Of a stretch of DNA of 64,000 nucleotides, positions 20,896-31,852 are shown piece after piece (within the stretch, counting starts at the first letter, position 1; every line of letters begins with the position of its first letter). A program made the translations under genes and the position numbers. The stretch comes from Arachidicoccus ginsenosidivorans (GTDB lineage: Bacteria > Bacteroidota > Bacteroidia > Chitinophagales > Chitinophagaceae), in assembly GCF_007971385.1 (NCBI RefSeq), contig NZ_CP042434.1:3596001-3660000 (forward strand), written 5' to 3'. A model generated the notes under the pieces. The model was not told the DNA's origin, did not search any database, and saw only the letters and a program-made list of their open reading frames with translations.

Positions 20896-22442
20896 ATGAT
20901 GGTTATAAAAACTTTCCGTGATTTTATTATATGGATGGGGCTGTTTTTTGCGCTTACCTTTTGTGGAGCTTGCAATAAATCTTCCAGTGGTTTTGTGACG
21001 GCGGATCTGACAAATCCTGTCTCCATATTCCCGGCACCTCCTACAAAATGGCTAGCCTTTGAAGGCACTAATTATTATTCCTCAGGTTATGTAGGGGACG
21101 TAATGCCTTATTTTGACAACGACTCCTTTCATATATTTTATCTCCATGATGGGGATGCGAATGGAGGTTATCATCCTATTCATGAATTTACTACAACGGA
21201 TATTGTTCACTTCGATTATCAAGGGAAAATGATCGCATATGGTGCTGATAATGATCAAGATAGAGCCCTTGGGACTGGGTCTGTTATTAAAGTTGGCGAT
21301 ACCTATTATTTCTATTATACCGGTCATAATGACCTTCATTGGCAAACTGGCGAACCCGTGGAAGGAGTTATGTATGCCACCAGTAAAGATCTAAAAAACT
21401 GGACTAAGCATAGCTCATATACGCTTTATCCTTCCGTTAAAGATGGATACGGAGCTAATGATTTTAGAGATCCTTTCTTATTTTATAATGAAAACACCCA
21501 GCAATATGAGATGCTCGTTTCCTGTATTCGTAATAATCGGCCGGTAATCGCCTTATATACAAGCTCAGACCCGGCATCCGATAGTTGGGCACTTCAGGAT
21601 CCCTTTTATACTTCTGACAATGCAGGGTATGGAGTCATGGAATGTTCGGATTTATTTAAGATAGGCAATTATTGGTACCTGATTTTCTCAGAAAACGGCA
21701 TAAACCACACAACCCATTACAGGATGGCCACCTCCCCTAACGGTCCTTGGAGTACACCTGCCATTGATGTGCTGGACGGTGCGTATTTTTATGCTGGCAA
21801 AACTGCGGGGAATGGGCAGAAGCGCTATTTGTTTGGTTGGACTTACCGTAAATCTGGTCAAACGGATTATGGCGATAAGATTTGGGCAGGCAACCTAGTT
21901 ACACACCAGCTTTCGCAGAACGCCGATGGTACTTTAGCGGTTAGTAATCCTGAGGTAATTTCCAATCTTTTTACCAAATCTATTCAGTTGCAGCAAGATA
22001 GTATTTTAAACACTTCTGTAACTGGAAATAATTACCAGCTTTTAGCAAATGGATTTAGTGGTTTTGACATCCTTAAGGGGCAGAGGAAGATAAATTGTGT
22101 TATAAAAGGCTTGAAGCAAGAGGGGAAGCTGGTTTCGCCTTTGGATATGGAAGAACGGAAAGTGGCGATTTTTATAAACTTAGATTCAAAAATGGAGAGG
22201 CTTATTTATTGAAAGTACAAGGTGAAGACGAATATATTGATTGTCAGGTCCCTTTTAATTTTGCTAGCGGTAGCGACATTGCGATAAGTATAATTATTGA
22301 TAATTCCGTAATTTCCGTGACGATCAATAACAGCACAACACTTACAGGCAGGCTTTATTGGTTGCCCAGTGCAAAATGGGGTATATATTCCCTCCAGTCA
22401 GGCGTGAATTTTAAAGATTTGTCCCTATGGTCCAATGAATAA
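20896..22442 (+). CDS. GH32 lipoprotein, probable surface fructanase, one frameshift
   Basis: About 515 residues once the G-run at 22122-22125 is lengthened by one, which restores KQEGEAGFAFGYG. The lipobox ends at C26 (FCGAC). The five-bladed GH32 propeller is divergent: the nucleophile motif is GDVMPYF with D68 instead of WMNDPNG, while the RDP motif (FRDPF, D192) and the EC motif (MECSDLF, acid/base E249) are clear. After about residue 380 comes a C-terminal sandwich domain. A lipid-anchored GH32 next to SusCD fits an endo-acting surface fructanase, the role of BT1760 in the levan locus. Endo action and levan versus inulin specificity are inferences. An equally possible reading is an exo-enzyme on the periplasmic face. 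Confidence 0.82.
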
Positions 22443-22791
22443 AACTGGCATACGAAGGCAACATTTCAAATCCACACTGATTACTTTTTTGTTGTTGGCA
22501 GCATCGCTCCCTGTATAAGGACAATTTAGGCAGCAAATGCCACCATTTAATATCAGATTGATAAGTGGTTGTACCCACCATTAGAATTGGGACAGAAGGG
22601 TATTTTTTGGTCGTGCAGAAATTTTATAATATTAACAAGTTCTGGTTCGTGATATTATTCAATTAAGCGCACAAAATTGAAAAAGCCTTATCTATCAGGG
22701 ATGCTCCATCATTGTTGGCAAAACAATTAAGTACCTTTCATCAATAAATCAATCAATGATTCATTCAATTAATAAATTTCATTCCATTATC
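22443..22791. other. Intergenic gap inside the fructan locus, one inverted repeat
   Basis: No gene was found in these roughly 350 bases. The only structure noted is TTCAATT (22658-22664) facing AATTGAA (22675-22681), which resembles the palindromes in front of the sugar porter. It could be a regulatory site giving the last GH32 gene its own promoter. Confidence 0.35.
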
Positions 22792-24285
22792 ATGAAGAAG
22801 TTAGTATTGCTAAGTTGTGTTTTTTATTTTATGATTACTTCTATTTACGCACAACATAACAACAATGAACCGTATCGGCCAGTATTTCATTTTACGCCAA
22901 AAAGTGGTTGGATGAATGATCCAAACGGCATGGTTTATTATAATGGTATTTATCATTTGTTTTTTCAATATAATCCTGACAGCACGGTTTGGGGGCCTAT
23001 GCATTGGGGGCATGCGGTGAGTAAGGATCTTGTTCACTGGAAAGAATTACCCATTGCATTGTATCCTGATTCTTTGGGCACCATATTTTCCGGAAGTGCA
23101 GTTATTGATGTTAATAATACGGCAGGATTCGGCTCTGATGCAATGGTGGCTATTTTTACGCAACACAACCCCGAATTGGAAAAGAACGGTTCTGACAAGT
23201 TCCAGAATCAAAGTATTGCATTTAGTTTGAATGGGGGAAAAAGTTGGACAAAGTATAAAGGCAACCCTGTCATTAAAAATCCTGGCATCAGAGATTTCAG
23301 AGATCCCAAAGTATCCTGGTATGCGCCAGCGAAAAAATGGATAATGACACTGGCGACATTGGATCATATCACATTTTACGCGTCAACTGATTTGAAGCAT
23401 TGGCAAAAGGAAAGTACTTTTGGTAAGGGGTCAGGTGCCCATGGTGGTGTATGGGAATGCCCAGATCTATTTCCCTTAACTTATAAGGGCAGGCAAGTCT
23501 GGGTACTGATTGTGAATGTGAATCCAGGTGGTCCCAATGGTGGTTCTGCCACCCAGTATTTTACAGGAACTTTTGATGGACATCAATTTAAGGCGGATGA
23601 TTTACAAACCAAATGGTTAGATTACGGTCCAGATGAGTATGCAGGGGTAACCTGGTCAAATACAGGGGAGACAAAATTGTTTATTGGCTGGATGAGTAAT
23701 TGGGAATATGCACAGGTTGTGCCTACGAAATCATGGAGAAGTGCTACTACCACACCAAGGGAACTGTCATTGGAAAGGATTGATAATCAATATTTGATTG
23801 CATCCAAACCCGTAAAAGCCATTGATGACTTAAAAGGTCAGACAAAAATATTAACGAATCTGGTTGTTAATGGTTCTCTGGACTTAACCCAAAGCGCCAA
23901 AATGGACAAAGGTATATTTCAACTTGATCTGAAGGCCATCAAACCAGCGGATTTTGCAATTGAGTTATCAAATGATCAGGGTGATATGGTTGCCATAGGT
24001 TATGATAAATCTCGAAATGTGTATTATATTGACCGAACTCAATCCGGTTTAACCGCTTTCAGTAAAAACTTTGCCGGTAAGCATACTGCTCCACGCTTTG
24101 CTAAAAATGATATAATTAATCTAAAACTCCTTGTCGATAAGGCGTCTGTAGAATTATTTGCAGATGATGGGCTGACAACCATGACCAGCATTATTTTTCC
24201 ACATGCACCTTTAAATAAAATTAAAATAAATACGACTCAAAAAAATCTGGCCATTAAAAAGGTGAAGTTGAAAAGACTTGAGTAA
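22792..24285 (+). CDS. GH32 exo-fructosidase (levanase/invertase type), periplasmic
   Basis: A 497-residue secreted enzyme starting at ATG 22792, with signal peptide MKKLVLLSCVFYFMITSIYAQ and no lipobox. All three GH32 catalytic motifs are canonical: WMNDPNG with nucleophile D43, FRDPK with D171, and WECPD with acid/base E222. The C-terminal beta-sandwich ends with SVELFADDG and MTSIIFP, as in exo-acting members. It would release fructose from oligosaccharides imported by SusCD, feeding the porter and the fructokinase. This gene is last in the locus and separated from the first GH32 gene by 349 bases. The frame is intact. Confidence 0.93.
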   Translation: MKKLVLLSCVFYFMITSIYAQHNNNEPYRPVFHFTPKSGWMNDPNGMVYYNGIYHLFFQYNPDSTVWGPMHWGHAVSKDLVHWKELPIALYPDSLGTIFSGSAVIDVNNTAGFGSDAMVAIFTQHNPELEKNGSDKFQNQSIAFSLNGGKSWTKYKGNPVIKNPGIRDFRDPKVSWYAPAKKWIMTLATLDHITFYASTDLKHWQKESTFGKGSGAHGGVWECPDLFPLTYKGRQVWVLIVNVNPGGPNGGSATQYFTGTFDGHQFKADDLQTKWLDYGPDEYAGVTWSNTGETKLFIGWMSNWEYAQVVPTKSWRSATTTPRELSLERIDNQYLIASKPVKAIDDLKGQTKILTNLVVNGSLDLTQSAKMDKGIFQLDLKAIKPADFAIELSNDQGDMVAIGYDKSRNVYYIDRTQSGLTAFSKNFAGKHTAPRFAKNDIINLKLLVDKASVELFADDGLTTMTSIIFPHAPLNKIKINTTQKNLAIKKVKLKRLE

Positions 24286-24465
24286 GAATTTGAATGTTTT
24301 TTGCAATTGAGGAAAAAGATTTTGTGGAGACTAAGAGCGTTGGTCAATTGGGATATAAAATGAATCAGCGTTCTTATTATTTGCCAATGTTGCCAAGGGA
24401 GCCTGCTCTTTTGTAGTGATCAGAAGCAATACCGAGGACAAACCTGTCTAACCTCTGTCATATAA

Positions 24466-24759
24466 TTAGCCATATTTTTGGATCAATTCCTTTAAACTGC
24501 CAACAGAGGCAACGCCGGACTGCCGCCATAATACTTTGCCCGCTTTAAAAAGAATGAGTGTCGGGACGCTGGATACCTGATAGGCCGCAGCAGCCTGGGT
24601 ATTTTTATCCACATCCACCTTAATGATACTAGCCTGATCGCCGATTTGTTGTTTTAAATCGGCCAATATGGGCGCCATCGCCTTACATGGGCCGCACCAG
24701 GTAGCATGAAAATCAACAAGAACAGGTTTATCGCTATGGATGATTTGTTGGAATGTCAT
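24466..24759 (-). CDS. Thioredoxin
   Basis: A 97-residue cytoplasmic thioredoxin with the active site WCGPCK (C22 and C25), followed by VDVDKNTQAAAAYQVSSVPTLILF containing the cis-proline of the fold. Start ATG 24759 (MTFQQIIHS) is chosen because the upstream in-frame extension is hydrophobic and not family-like. It reduces disulfides in cytoplasmic proteins. It is convergent with the fructan locus and lies downstream of the two DUF3857 genes on the same strand, with which it may share a transcript. Confidence 0.93.
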   Translation of the reverse strand: MTFQQIIHSDKPVLVDFHATWCGPCKAMAPILADLKQQIGDQASIIKVDVDKNTQAAAAYQVSSVPTLILFKAGKVLWRQSGVASVGSLKELIQKYG

Positions 24760-24821
24760 AGGTCTAAATTTTATTATTTCAATTTCAATTACCGCAAATA
24801 CCAAGCCTATCAAATAAATAT

Positions 24822-26753
24822 TTACTCCTTGAGAAAGACGATTTTTTCCTCAATATCGCCGGCTACTTTACCGGCAAAATCTACCAGATCCTGATATTGT
24901 TTTGCTTTGATAATATCTTGATTAATGACTAACTGACTGATAATAGTCAGTTTTCTACTAGTCGCGTCATAGCTGTACTGACTGCTATACTGTCCAAAAT
25001 CAAATGATTGCTTGCTGGGATCCGGGATGGATTCTGGATGTAGCCCCTGATCTAGGAGGTAAACTGTCGTGTCCCGCATGGTATAGGGAAAGGGAAAATA
25101 GTAGTCAGCAGACCGGGTACTGTCCTGATCGGGTGTGTGAATAAATCTACTAAAGGGCCTTGAACTGACAAATAACTTGTTGCCCGAGGTAAAATCAGGA
25201 TAATGATCGTATTTAAGCAACAAATCGAAGCAGTAAGGCCCGGGTTGTTTGGGTTGTTCATTAATCTGGATGGAATCAGTAGATTTTAAGCCCATATAAT
25301 CACTTATAAAATCTTTTTTGTCCCGATCAGGCTGCTGGTAAAATCCATACAAAAACAGATCTTTATAAGCACCCATGCCGGCAAAACTGGTTTGCTGAAT
25401 CGCAGATCCATCACTATGTAACTGGATCTGATCACTGATATTCAGGATATTTTGTTTAAAGGTGGAAGGTGGTGCCTGTATGAGTTTGCCACCAGCGGGT
25501 GTCAATAGCAGTGCGTAATTGCCTGCAGTTTCATAACCCAAGGTGCCAAAATCCAGCAATTTGCTGGTACATTCCAGCCAGGTGGTGTCATTATTGCCGT
25601 TTAAATGTGGGATGCAAAGCACCTCGTGATTAAAATAATTGCCCGGAAAATCAGGCTCAACCGGCCAATTGGGCCGGTCTGCATTGATCAGTGCCGGGAA
25701 ACTTTCAATGCCTACTGCTCCAAGGGCGGCCTGCATAAAATGACTGAGTGCTTTACAATCTCCATATTTTTTGGTGCTGACAAAAGCAGCTGGAAGTGGC
25801 TTCCAGCTGCCAATGCCCAGCTGTATACTTACATAACGCATATTGCGCTGCAGATAATCATAAATAATGCGTGCTTTGGCTTCTGGCGAGGAGCCGCCTG
25901 CTGTCAGCGACTGATAAAAGGCAATTTGATCCGGTTTTAAGGCGGCGTCCTTTTTATTGAGTGCCACCACCCAATCCCCAAAATGTGCCCAGCTATCCAT
26001 TTTACCTGCATAATCATCCATACTAAACTTATCGGCGGCCATCAGCACCATGGGTAAATATTGAAAAGCGGGACCGGAGGCGTGTTCCAGGGTTATGGCA
26101 GTTAAATTCCGTACTTCCCAATGATAGGTGGTTAAAGCGCCTGCTGAGGTTTTACTTGGCTTTATTTTCGTATTGATGTTTTTATAACGGAACCCTAAGG
26201 CAGTTGGTATACTGATCTGGTAACTGCTTTTTTCCACGGATTGATCTTCGGACTGCATATCAAAAACAGGATATTGCAAGATCCCTTTGTATTTGACTTT
26301 ATAATCAAATTCAACAGTTACAGGATAGGAGGGCGGGCTGACTTTAAAGTAGGTAAAACTACCATCATCTACCAATTCTGCACCAAAACTAGTACTCATC
26401 AGATCCTTTTTGTCGTAATGCTGGATCAACACCCCTTCCTTATTATACACTTTGATGTGGGCATCCGTCAGACTTCTGAAACTAGAATTATAGGAAGTGA
26501 AGGTTAAATTGTCGTCTGCTTTCTTATTCAGCACGGTATAGACCTCATGATAATGCGCTGTAGCGTTTTGCGGGTCTTTTACCTGTATTTCAGTCGTATA
26601 TAGCCTGACCACACTATTGGCATCAGTCAGCAGGCTATCGGTAATGGCAGAGACGGGGTATTGATTAGCTTGGGCCTTTACCTGCACACTAAACGCAGGT
26701 GAAGTCATAAAAATGGCACAAAGCAGGCCTGAGGGAGATAAATGGATATGCAT
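24822..26753 (-). CDS. DUF3857/transglutaminase-like secreted protein with intact Cys
   Basis: 643 residues with a signal peptide (ending near VKAQ). The N-terminal DUF3857 domain (about residues 50-230) contains HYHEVYTVLNKKADD and FDYKVKYKG. It is followed by a transglutaminase-like core with KYGDCKALSHFM (C333) and FNHEVLCI supplying a candidate histidine, then TTWLECTSK. These positions fit an active cysteine-protease-like site, so it may cleave or cross-link a peptide substrate in the periplasm. The substrate is unknown. It lies downstream of a second protein of the same family (76 bases apart), suggesting duplication with divergence. Confidence 0.85.
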   Translation of the reverse strand: MHIHLSPSGLLCAIFMTSPAFSVQVKAQANQYPVSAITDSLLTDANSVVRLYTTEIQVKDPQNATAHYHEVYTVLNKKADDNLTFTSYNSSFRSLTDAHIKVYNKEGVLIQHYDKKDLMSTSFGAELVDDGSFTYFKVSPPSYPVTVEFDYKVKYKGILQYPVFDMQSEDQSVEKSSYQISIPTALGFRYKNINTKIKPSKTSAGALTTYHWEVRNLTAITLEHASGPAFQYLPMVLMAADKFSMDDYAGKMDSWAHFGDWVVALNKKDAALKPDQIAFYQSLTAGGSSPEAKARIIYDYLQRNMRYVSIQLGIGSWKPLPAAFVSTKKYGDCKALSHFMQAALGAVGIESFPALINADRPNWPVEPDFPGNYFNHEVLCIPHLNGNNDTTWLECTSKLLDFGTLGYETAGNYALLLTPAGGKLIQAPPSTFKQNILNISDQIQLHSDGSAIQQTSFAGMGAYKDLFLYGFYQQPDRDKKDFISDYMGLKSTDSIQINEQPKQPGPYCFDLLLKYDHYPDFTSGNKLFVSSRPFSRFIHTPDQDSTRSADYYFPFPYTMRDTTVYLLDQGLHPESIPDPSKQSFDFGQYSSQYSYDATSRKLTIISQLVINQDIIKAKQYQDLVDFAGKVAGDIEEKIVFLKE

Positions 26754-26829
26754 AACGCAGCCGGGTTTTAACTAATTGGAATTTAAAGAGTTCGTTGCTA
26801 TATTTAAAAATGCAAATAGCTTTTGGCAG

Positions 26830-28806
26830 TCACCTATTATTAGGATACCATTTATCCAACCGGTAACTGCCTTTGCTGCTTTGCTTACATTTTTTGAGTA
26901 CGATTCTCTCTGATAACAGTTCATACATCTTTTTATAATAAGCCTTAATGTCCTCATATTCCCTGACGGTATATTCCGGGCGTAAGTGCTGGATGCGCAA
27001 CTGGAAGGCCAGTTGGGTATCAGAGGATTTCTGGAAAATCCGCTTAAAGAGTATGGAACTATCGCCTAGGTGCATTTTCATGGATTTAGGTAAGGATTCC
27101 ACGGTGTATCCCTGGGGCAGATTAATATAGCCAGTTACCTGTAAATCCTGCAGGTAGCCAAAATTGATATTGGTCTGCCTTTTATCTGCCGTAAAAGGAT
27201 TGTCACCCAGCCCCATGAAAAGATCATAGGGGATCAAAGTGTATTTTCCCGATCTTTTCGCCTTACCACTACAACCTATCTTTACATCGAGTGGCTTTTG
27301 CCATTCAGCTTCATTTTGCACCGCCAGGGAGTCTATATTTAAAATGATATCGCCTTTTAAAGTAAGGCGATCTTTCAGCTGTTTTTTGCGGTAATCATTT
27401 AATCTAAGATTGCGGGCATAATCACTGTAGGCAGCTCTGCCTATGCCAGAGAGGTTACCCTCATTATCCAGATTCAGTGAAACGGTAATAAAAGATCTTT
27501 CTTTTTTCGTATCGTCATAGATGGTCAGCCAGCCTGAGCGTTTTTTGTCGATAATAAACCCATAAGTATATTGAACATCATAAGGTACAAGGTCATATGG
27601 ATTGTACTTGTCTGATGCATTCATGACCAGATAAGTGGAGTCCAGCTTGACAGCGGCCATTGTGGCATTGAACTGCCTTAAGTTAGGATAACCTTTCTGG
27701 ACGCTACCATTGTCCCTGGTACTGACCAGGATAGGATAGGCTTCAATATCATTGTCTCTGAGCAAATCAATCAAGATCATATTGATGTCCGCCGAGTTTC
27801 CCTGCTTTTTAGCCCAGGCATCTTTAATGCCCTCATCGGAAGAGAAAATTTCATTATCGCCATTCCAGGCCATATATTGTTGCACAAACTGATAGATAGC
27901 AATCAGCTTGTCCTTTTTTGTGGTACAACTGGCAAGCGCGGTATTTAGGGAATCCGTTCCCTTGATATTTCTTCTAAGTTGCTGCCCAAAATAGGCATTG
28001 TCCTGCAGGTCAGTAGCTATATTGGCCCATGTGGTGCCTACATTTATGGAGGCCTGGCCGGGCGGATTGATCCGGGTCAGGTGAAAATCTACCCGTTGAA
28101 TAAAGTCATTGGTGCCGGCCATATAGGGCTCATCATGAATGCCCGGGATATTGCTCATGGAATAAAAGGCGCCGTTAACGGAGCCGTCCGCCTTGACTTC
28201 CATAGGTTGACGTCGTACGACAGCGTAGGTAAAATCAAAATATTCAGGGATGAGCAGATGGCAGCAGCTATATAAGGTAGGATAGCTATGCTGGAATCGC
28301 CAGGGTGCAATACCTCCGATGGTCCGTCTGTAAACCCGGTATTTATACTCATAGACGCTGCCAACCTTTACTTCAGGCAAGGCAAAGCTGAGTTCTGAAT
28401 ACTCACCGTCTATTTTTTTGCGGAAGGCCTCGTTACCTTTCATTTTTGTTGTAATAATCTTGCCGTCCGCACCTGTATTATATACATATCCTTCAACACC
28501 GTTAATATCTTCAAATCCATCTTTACTATAATAGGTAAGCTTAACATTGGCATTTTCCACACCGGAGGTTTTCAGCACTTTGAAACGTCTGCGGATATAA
28601 GTTTCCAGCATGGGTACAGAGCCGTTCAGGTTAAATTGCACCGTACTTTCTTCAAATAGGCAAACGATATCAGCTCCTGGATCAAAATCGCAGTCTTTAA
28701 AGGCCATTTCCTCACCGGCGCTATGACCGAACTTGGTTAATTTTTTTTGCCCATAACTGCATAGGGTGGTCGCAAGCAGACAGAGCAGGAGCAATGGTTT
28801 TCTCAT
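26830..28806 (-). CDS. DUF3857/transglutaminase-like secreted protein, degenerate active site
   Basis: 658 residues with a clear signal peptide (MRKPLLLLCLLATTLCSYGQ). It shares the DUF3857 plus transglutaminase-like layout of the downstream gene: EFDYV-type strands are seen as VGSVYEYKYRVYRR, and the core helix reads KQGNSADINMILIDLL. At the place where the neighbour has GDC, this protein has GNS, and the histidine motif FNH is FNA, so the catalytic residues appear lost. It is probably a binding or structural member. Such pairs are frequent in Bacteroidota. It is divergent from atpD. Confidence 0.83.
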   Translation of the reverse strand: MRKPLLLLCLLATTLCSYGQKKLTKFGHSAGEEMAFKDCDFDPGADIVCLFEESTVQFNLNGSVPMLETYIRRRFKVLKTSGVENANVKLTYYSKDGFEDINGVEGYVYNTGADGKIITTKMKGNEAFRKKIDGEYSELSFALPEVKVGSVYEYKYRVYRRTIGGIAPWRFQHSYPTLYSCCHLLIPEYFDFTYAVVRRQPMEVKADGSVNGAFYSMSNIPGIHDEPYMAGTNDFIQRVDFHLTRINPPGQASINVGTTWANIATDLQDNAYFGQQLRRNIKGTDSLNTALASCTTKKDKLIAIYQFVQQYMAWNGDNEIFSSDEGIKDAWAKKQGNSADINMILIDLLRDNDIEAYPILVSTRDNGSVQKGYPNLRQFNATMAAVKLDSTYLVMNASDKYNPYDLVPYDVQYTYGFIIDKKRSGWLTIYDDTKKERSFITVSLNLDNEGNLSGIGRAAYSDYARNLRLNDYRKKQLKDRLTLKGDIILNIDSLAVQNEAEWQKPLDVKIGCSGKAKRSGKYTLIPYDLFMGLGDNPFTADKRQTNINFGYLQDLQVTGYINLPQGYTVESLPKSMKMHLGDSSILFKRIFQKSSDTQLAFQLRIQHLRPEYTVREYEDIKAYYKKMYELLSERIVLKKCKQSSKGSYRLDKWYPNNR

Positions 28807-29001
28807 ATTTAAATTTTTAATACTTGTTAGTCCTTTGTAAGCAATAACAAAACTACATAAAAATAATTGTGAATAATTATTTTTTTTTGCATTTACTTAG
28901 CGTTTGATTGAAGACAGCCCAAAAAGCCATCAAGAGGATAGAAAAATGCCCCAATGTTAAATTTATTACCTATTTTTTTCCTTTAAAAATTTCTAAACCC
29001 T

Positions 29002-29009
29002 TACCTTTG
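29002..29009 (+). promoter_or_regulatory. Probable -7 box of the atpDC promoter
   Basis: TACCTTTG matches the Bacteroidota -7 consensus TAnnTTTG, 84 bases before the atpD start. A small GCGGT/ACCGC hairpin at 29026-29040 lies in the leader. No strong -33 TTTG was identified, so the call is moderate. Confidence 0.5.
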
Positions 29010-29026
29010 CCAAAAATTGAAAATAG

Positions 29027-30598
<1,572 letters not shown>

Positions 30599-30688
30599 TA
30601 ATACCCTAGGCCGGGACAGGACGCCAGCCCCAAAGGCTGTATTTAACTGTTTGCTGATAGGATTGATTACCTGATAAAATTGATATTC

Positions 30689-30949
30689 ATGCTTTTAGAA
30701 ATATTAACACCGGAAAGAAGAATCTATAGTGGCGATGTATATGGCGTTCAATTGCCTGGCATCAGTGGCTTGTTTGAAGTGCTGAATCGACATGCACCTA
30801 TGGTCAGTGCCCTGGCCAAAGGCCAGATTAAGGTCTTGGTCAATGCAAAAGGCACCAACAATCAGCAGTTCTCCATTGAAGGAGGATTCGTTGAAATCCT
30901 GGACAATAAGGCAACGGTATTAGTGGAAGGCGCAACTGAAGTACTGTAG
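30689..30949 (+). CDS. atpC: ATP synthase F1 epsilon subunit (short form)
   Basis: 86 residues starting at ATG 30689 (MLLEILTPERRIYSGDVYGVQLPG). It matches the beta-sandwich domain of the epsilon subunit, with GLFEVLNRHAPMVSALAKG and FSIEGGFVEILDNKATVLVEGA. The C-terminal helical hairpin present in many bacteria is missing, which is the usual short form in Bacteroidota. It follows atpD by 90 bases and is closed by a strong terminator. The subunit forms part of the rotor stalk. Confidence 0.95.
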   Translation: MLLEILTPERRIYSGDVYGVQLPGISGLFEVLNRHAPMVSALAKGQIKVLVNAKGTNNQQFSIEGGFVEILDNKATVLVEGATEVL

Positions 30950-31006
30950 CAAAGTCTCAAAGTAACCCGGCACTTATCTGCTGAATGCCTTTTTAATAAG
31001 CTTTAT

Positions 31007-31056
31007 AAAAAATAGGAACCTTTATTTTTTCAAAAAATTAAGGTTCCTAATTTTTT
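31007..31056. terminator. Bidirectional terminator between atpC and lytR-like gene
   Basis: AGGAACCTT (31014-31022) pairs with AAGGTTCCT (31040-31048), flanked by an A-run on the left and a T-run on the right. The arrangement can stop the atpDC transcript and the opposing efflux operon transcript. Confidence 0.85.
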
Positions 31057-31085
31057 GTGCCGGTTTGTAGCAGATCTCCTCCTGT

Positions 31086-31850
31086 TTATCCCAACTGGTT
31101 TCTTATAAGGTCATTGACAATGGGGCGGTAAATTTCTCCGATGGGGAGTTCAGTGCCATCTAATAGGGTCAGTTCATTTTTTTTCATGCGCCGGATTTGA
31201 CGGGTAGCGATGATATAGGATTTATGGATCCGCATAAACGCCGGTGCAGGTAAATAGGCTTCAATGGATTTCATGGTGGCTCTGGTGAGCAAAGGCTGAG
31301 GCTGACTGGTTAAATGTATATTGATATAAGACCTGAGTCCTTCAATATAAATGATATCTTCCAGGGTTACTTTCTCCAGACTATATCCGATGTTGACAAA
31401 CAAATAATCAACAGCTGCCATAGCGGGCGTCTGCTCAGAGGGTTTTTGTGACAATACCTGATCCGGGTTTATTGGGCGGCTCATGGACTTTTTTAGTTGA
31501 AAAAGCTCATTAGCTTTGTTGCAGGCTTTGATAAAGCGGTCCATACCGACCGGCTTTACCAGATAGTCGACTACATCTAAATCGTAGCTTTGGAGCGCAT
31601 ATTGTTTGTAGGCGGTGATCAAAATAACGATGGGCCGACTGATCAGCCCCTCAATAAACTGCAGTCCGGTAAGCCCCGGCATCTGGATGTCGGTAAAAAT
31701 CAAATCAATTGATTCCCGTTGCATAATCTCAATGGCCTTAAAGGGATCGCCACAGGAGGCCACCAGTTCCAAAAAGGGCACTTTGCTGATATTATCTACC
31801 AATAGGCTCAGCGCTAAGGGTTCATCATCAATTGCAAGGCATCTCATCAT
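31086..31850 (-). CDS. LytTR-family response regulator
   Basis: 254 residues: a receiver domain with the acidic pocket (IDDEP) and phosphoacceptor D54 (FTDIQMPG), the conserved KP (VDYLVKPVGMD), a linker, and a C-terminal LytTR DNA-binding domain (YIEGLRSYINIHL, FMRIHKSYII). It is the last gene of the minus-strand efflux operon, 2 bases after its sensor kinase. It probably binds promoter repeats and controls the efflux genes upstream of it, though the target cannot be read from the sequence. Confidence 0.93.
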   Translation of the reverse strand: MMRCLAIDDEPLALSLLVDNISKVPFLELVASCGDPFKAIEIMQRESIDLIFTDIQMPGLTGLQFIEGLISRPIVILITAYKQYALQSYDLDVVDYLVKPVGMDRFIKACNKANELFQLKKSMSRPINPDQVLSQKPSEQTPAMAAVDYLFVNIGYSLEKVTLEDIIYIEGLRSYINIHLTSQPQPLLTRATMKSIEAYLPAPAFMRIHKSYIIATRQIRRMKKNELTLLDGTELPIGEIYRPIVNDLIRNQLG

Positions 31851-31852
31851 AA

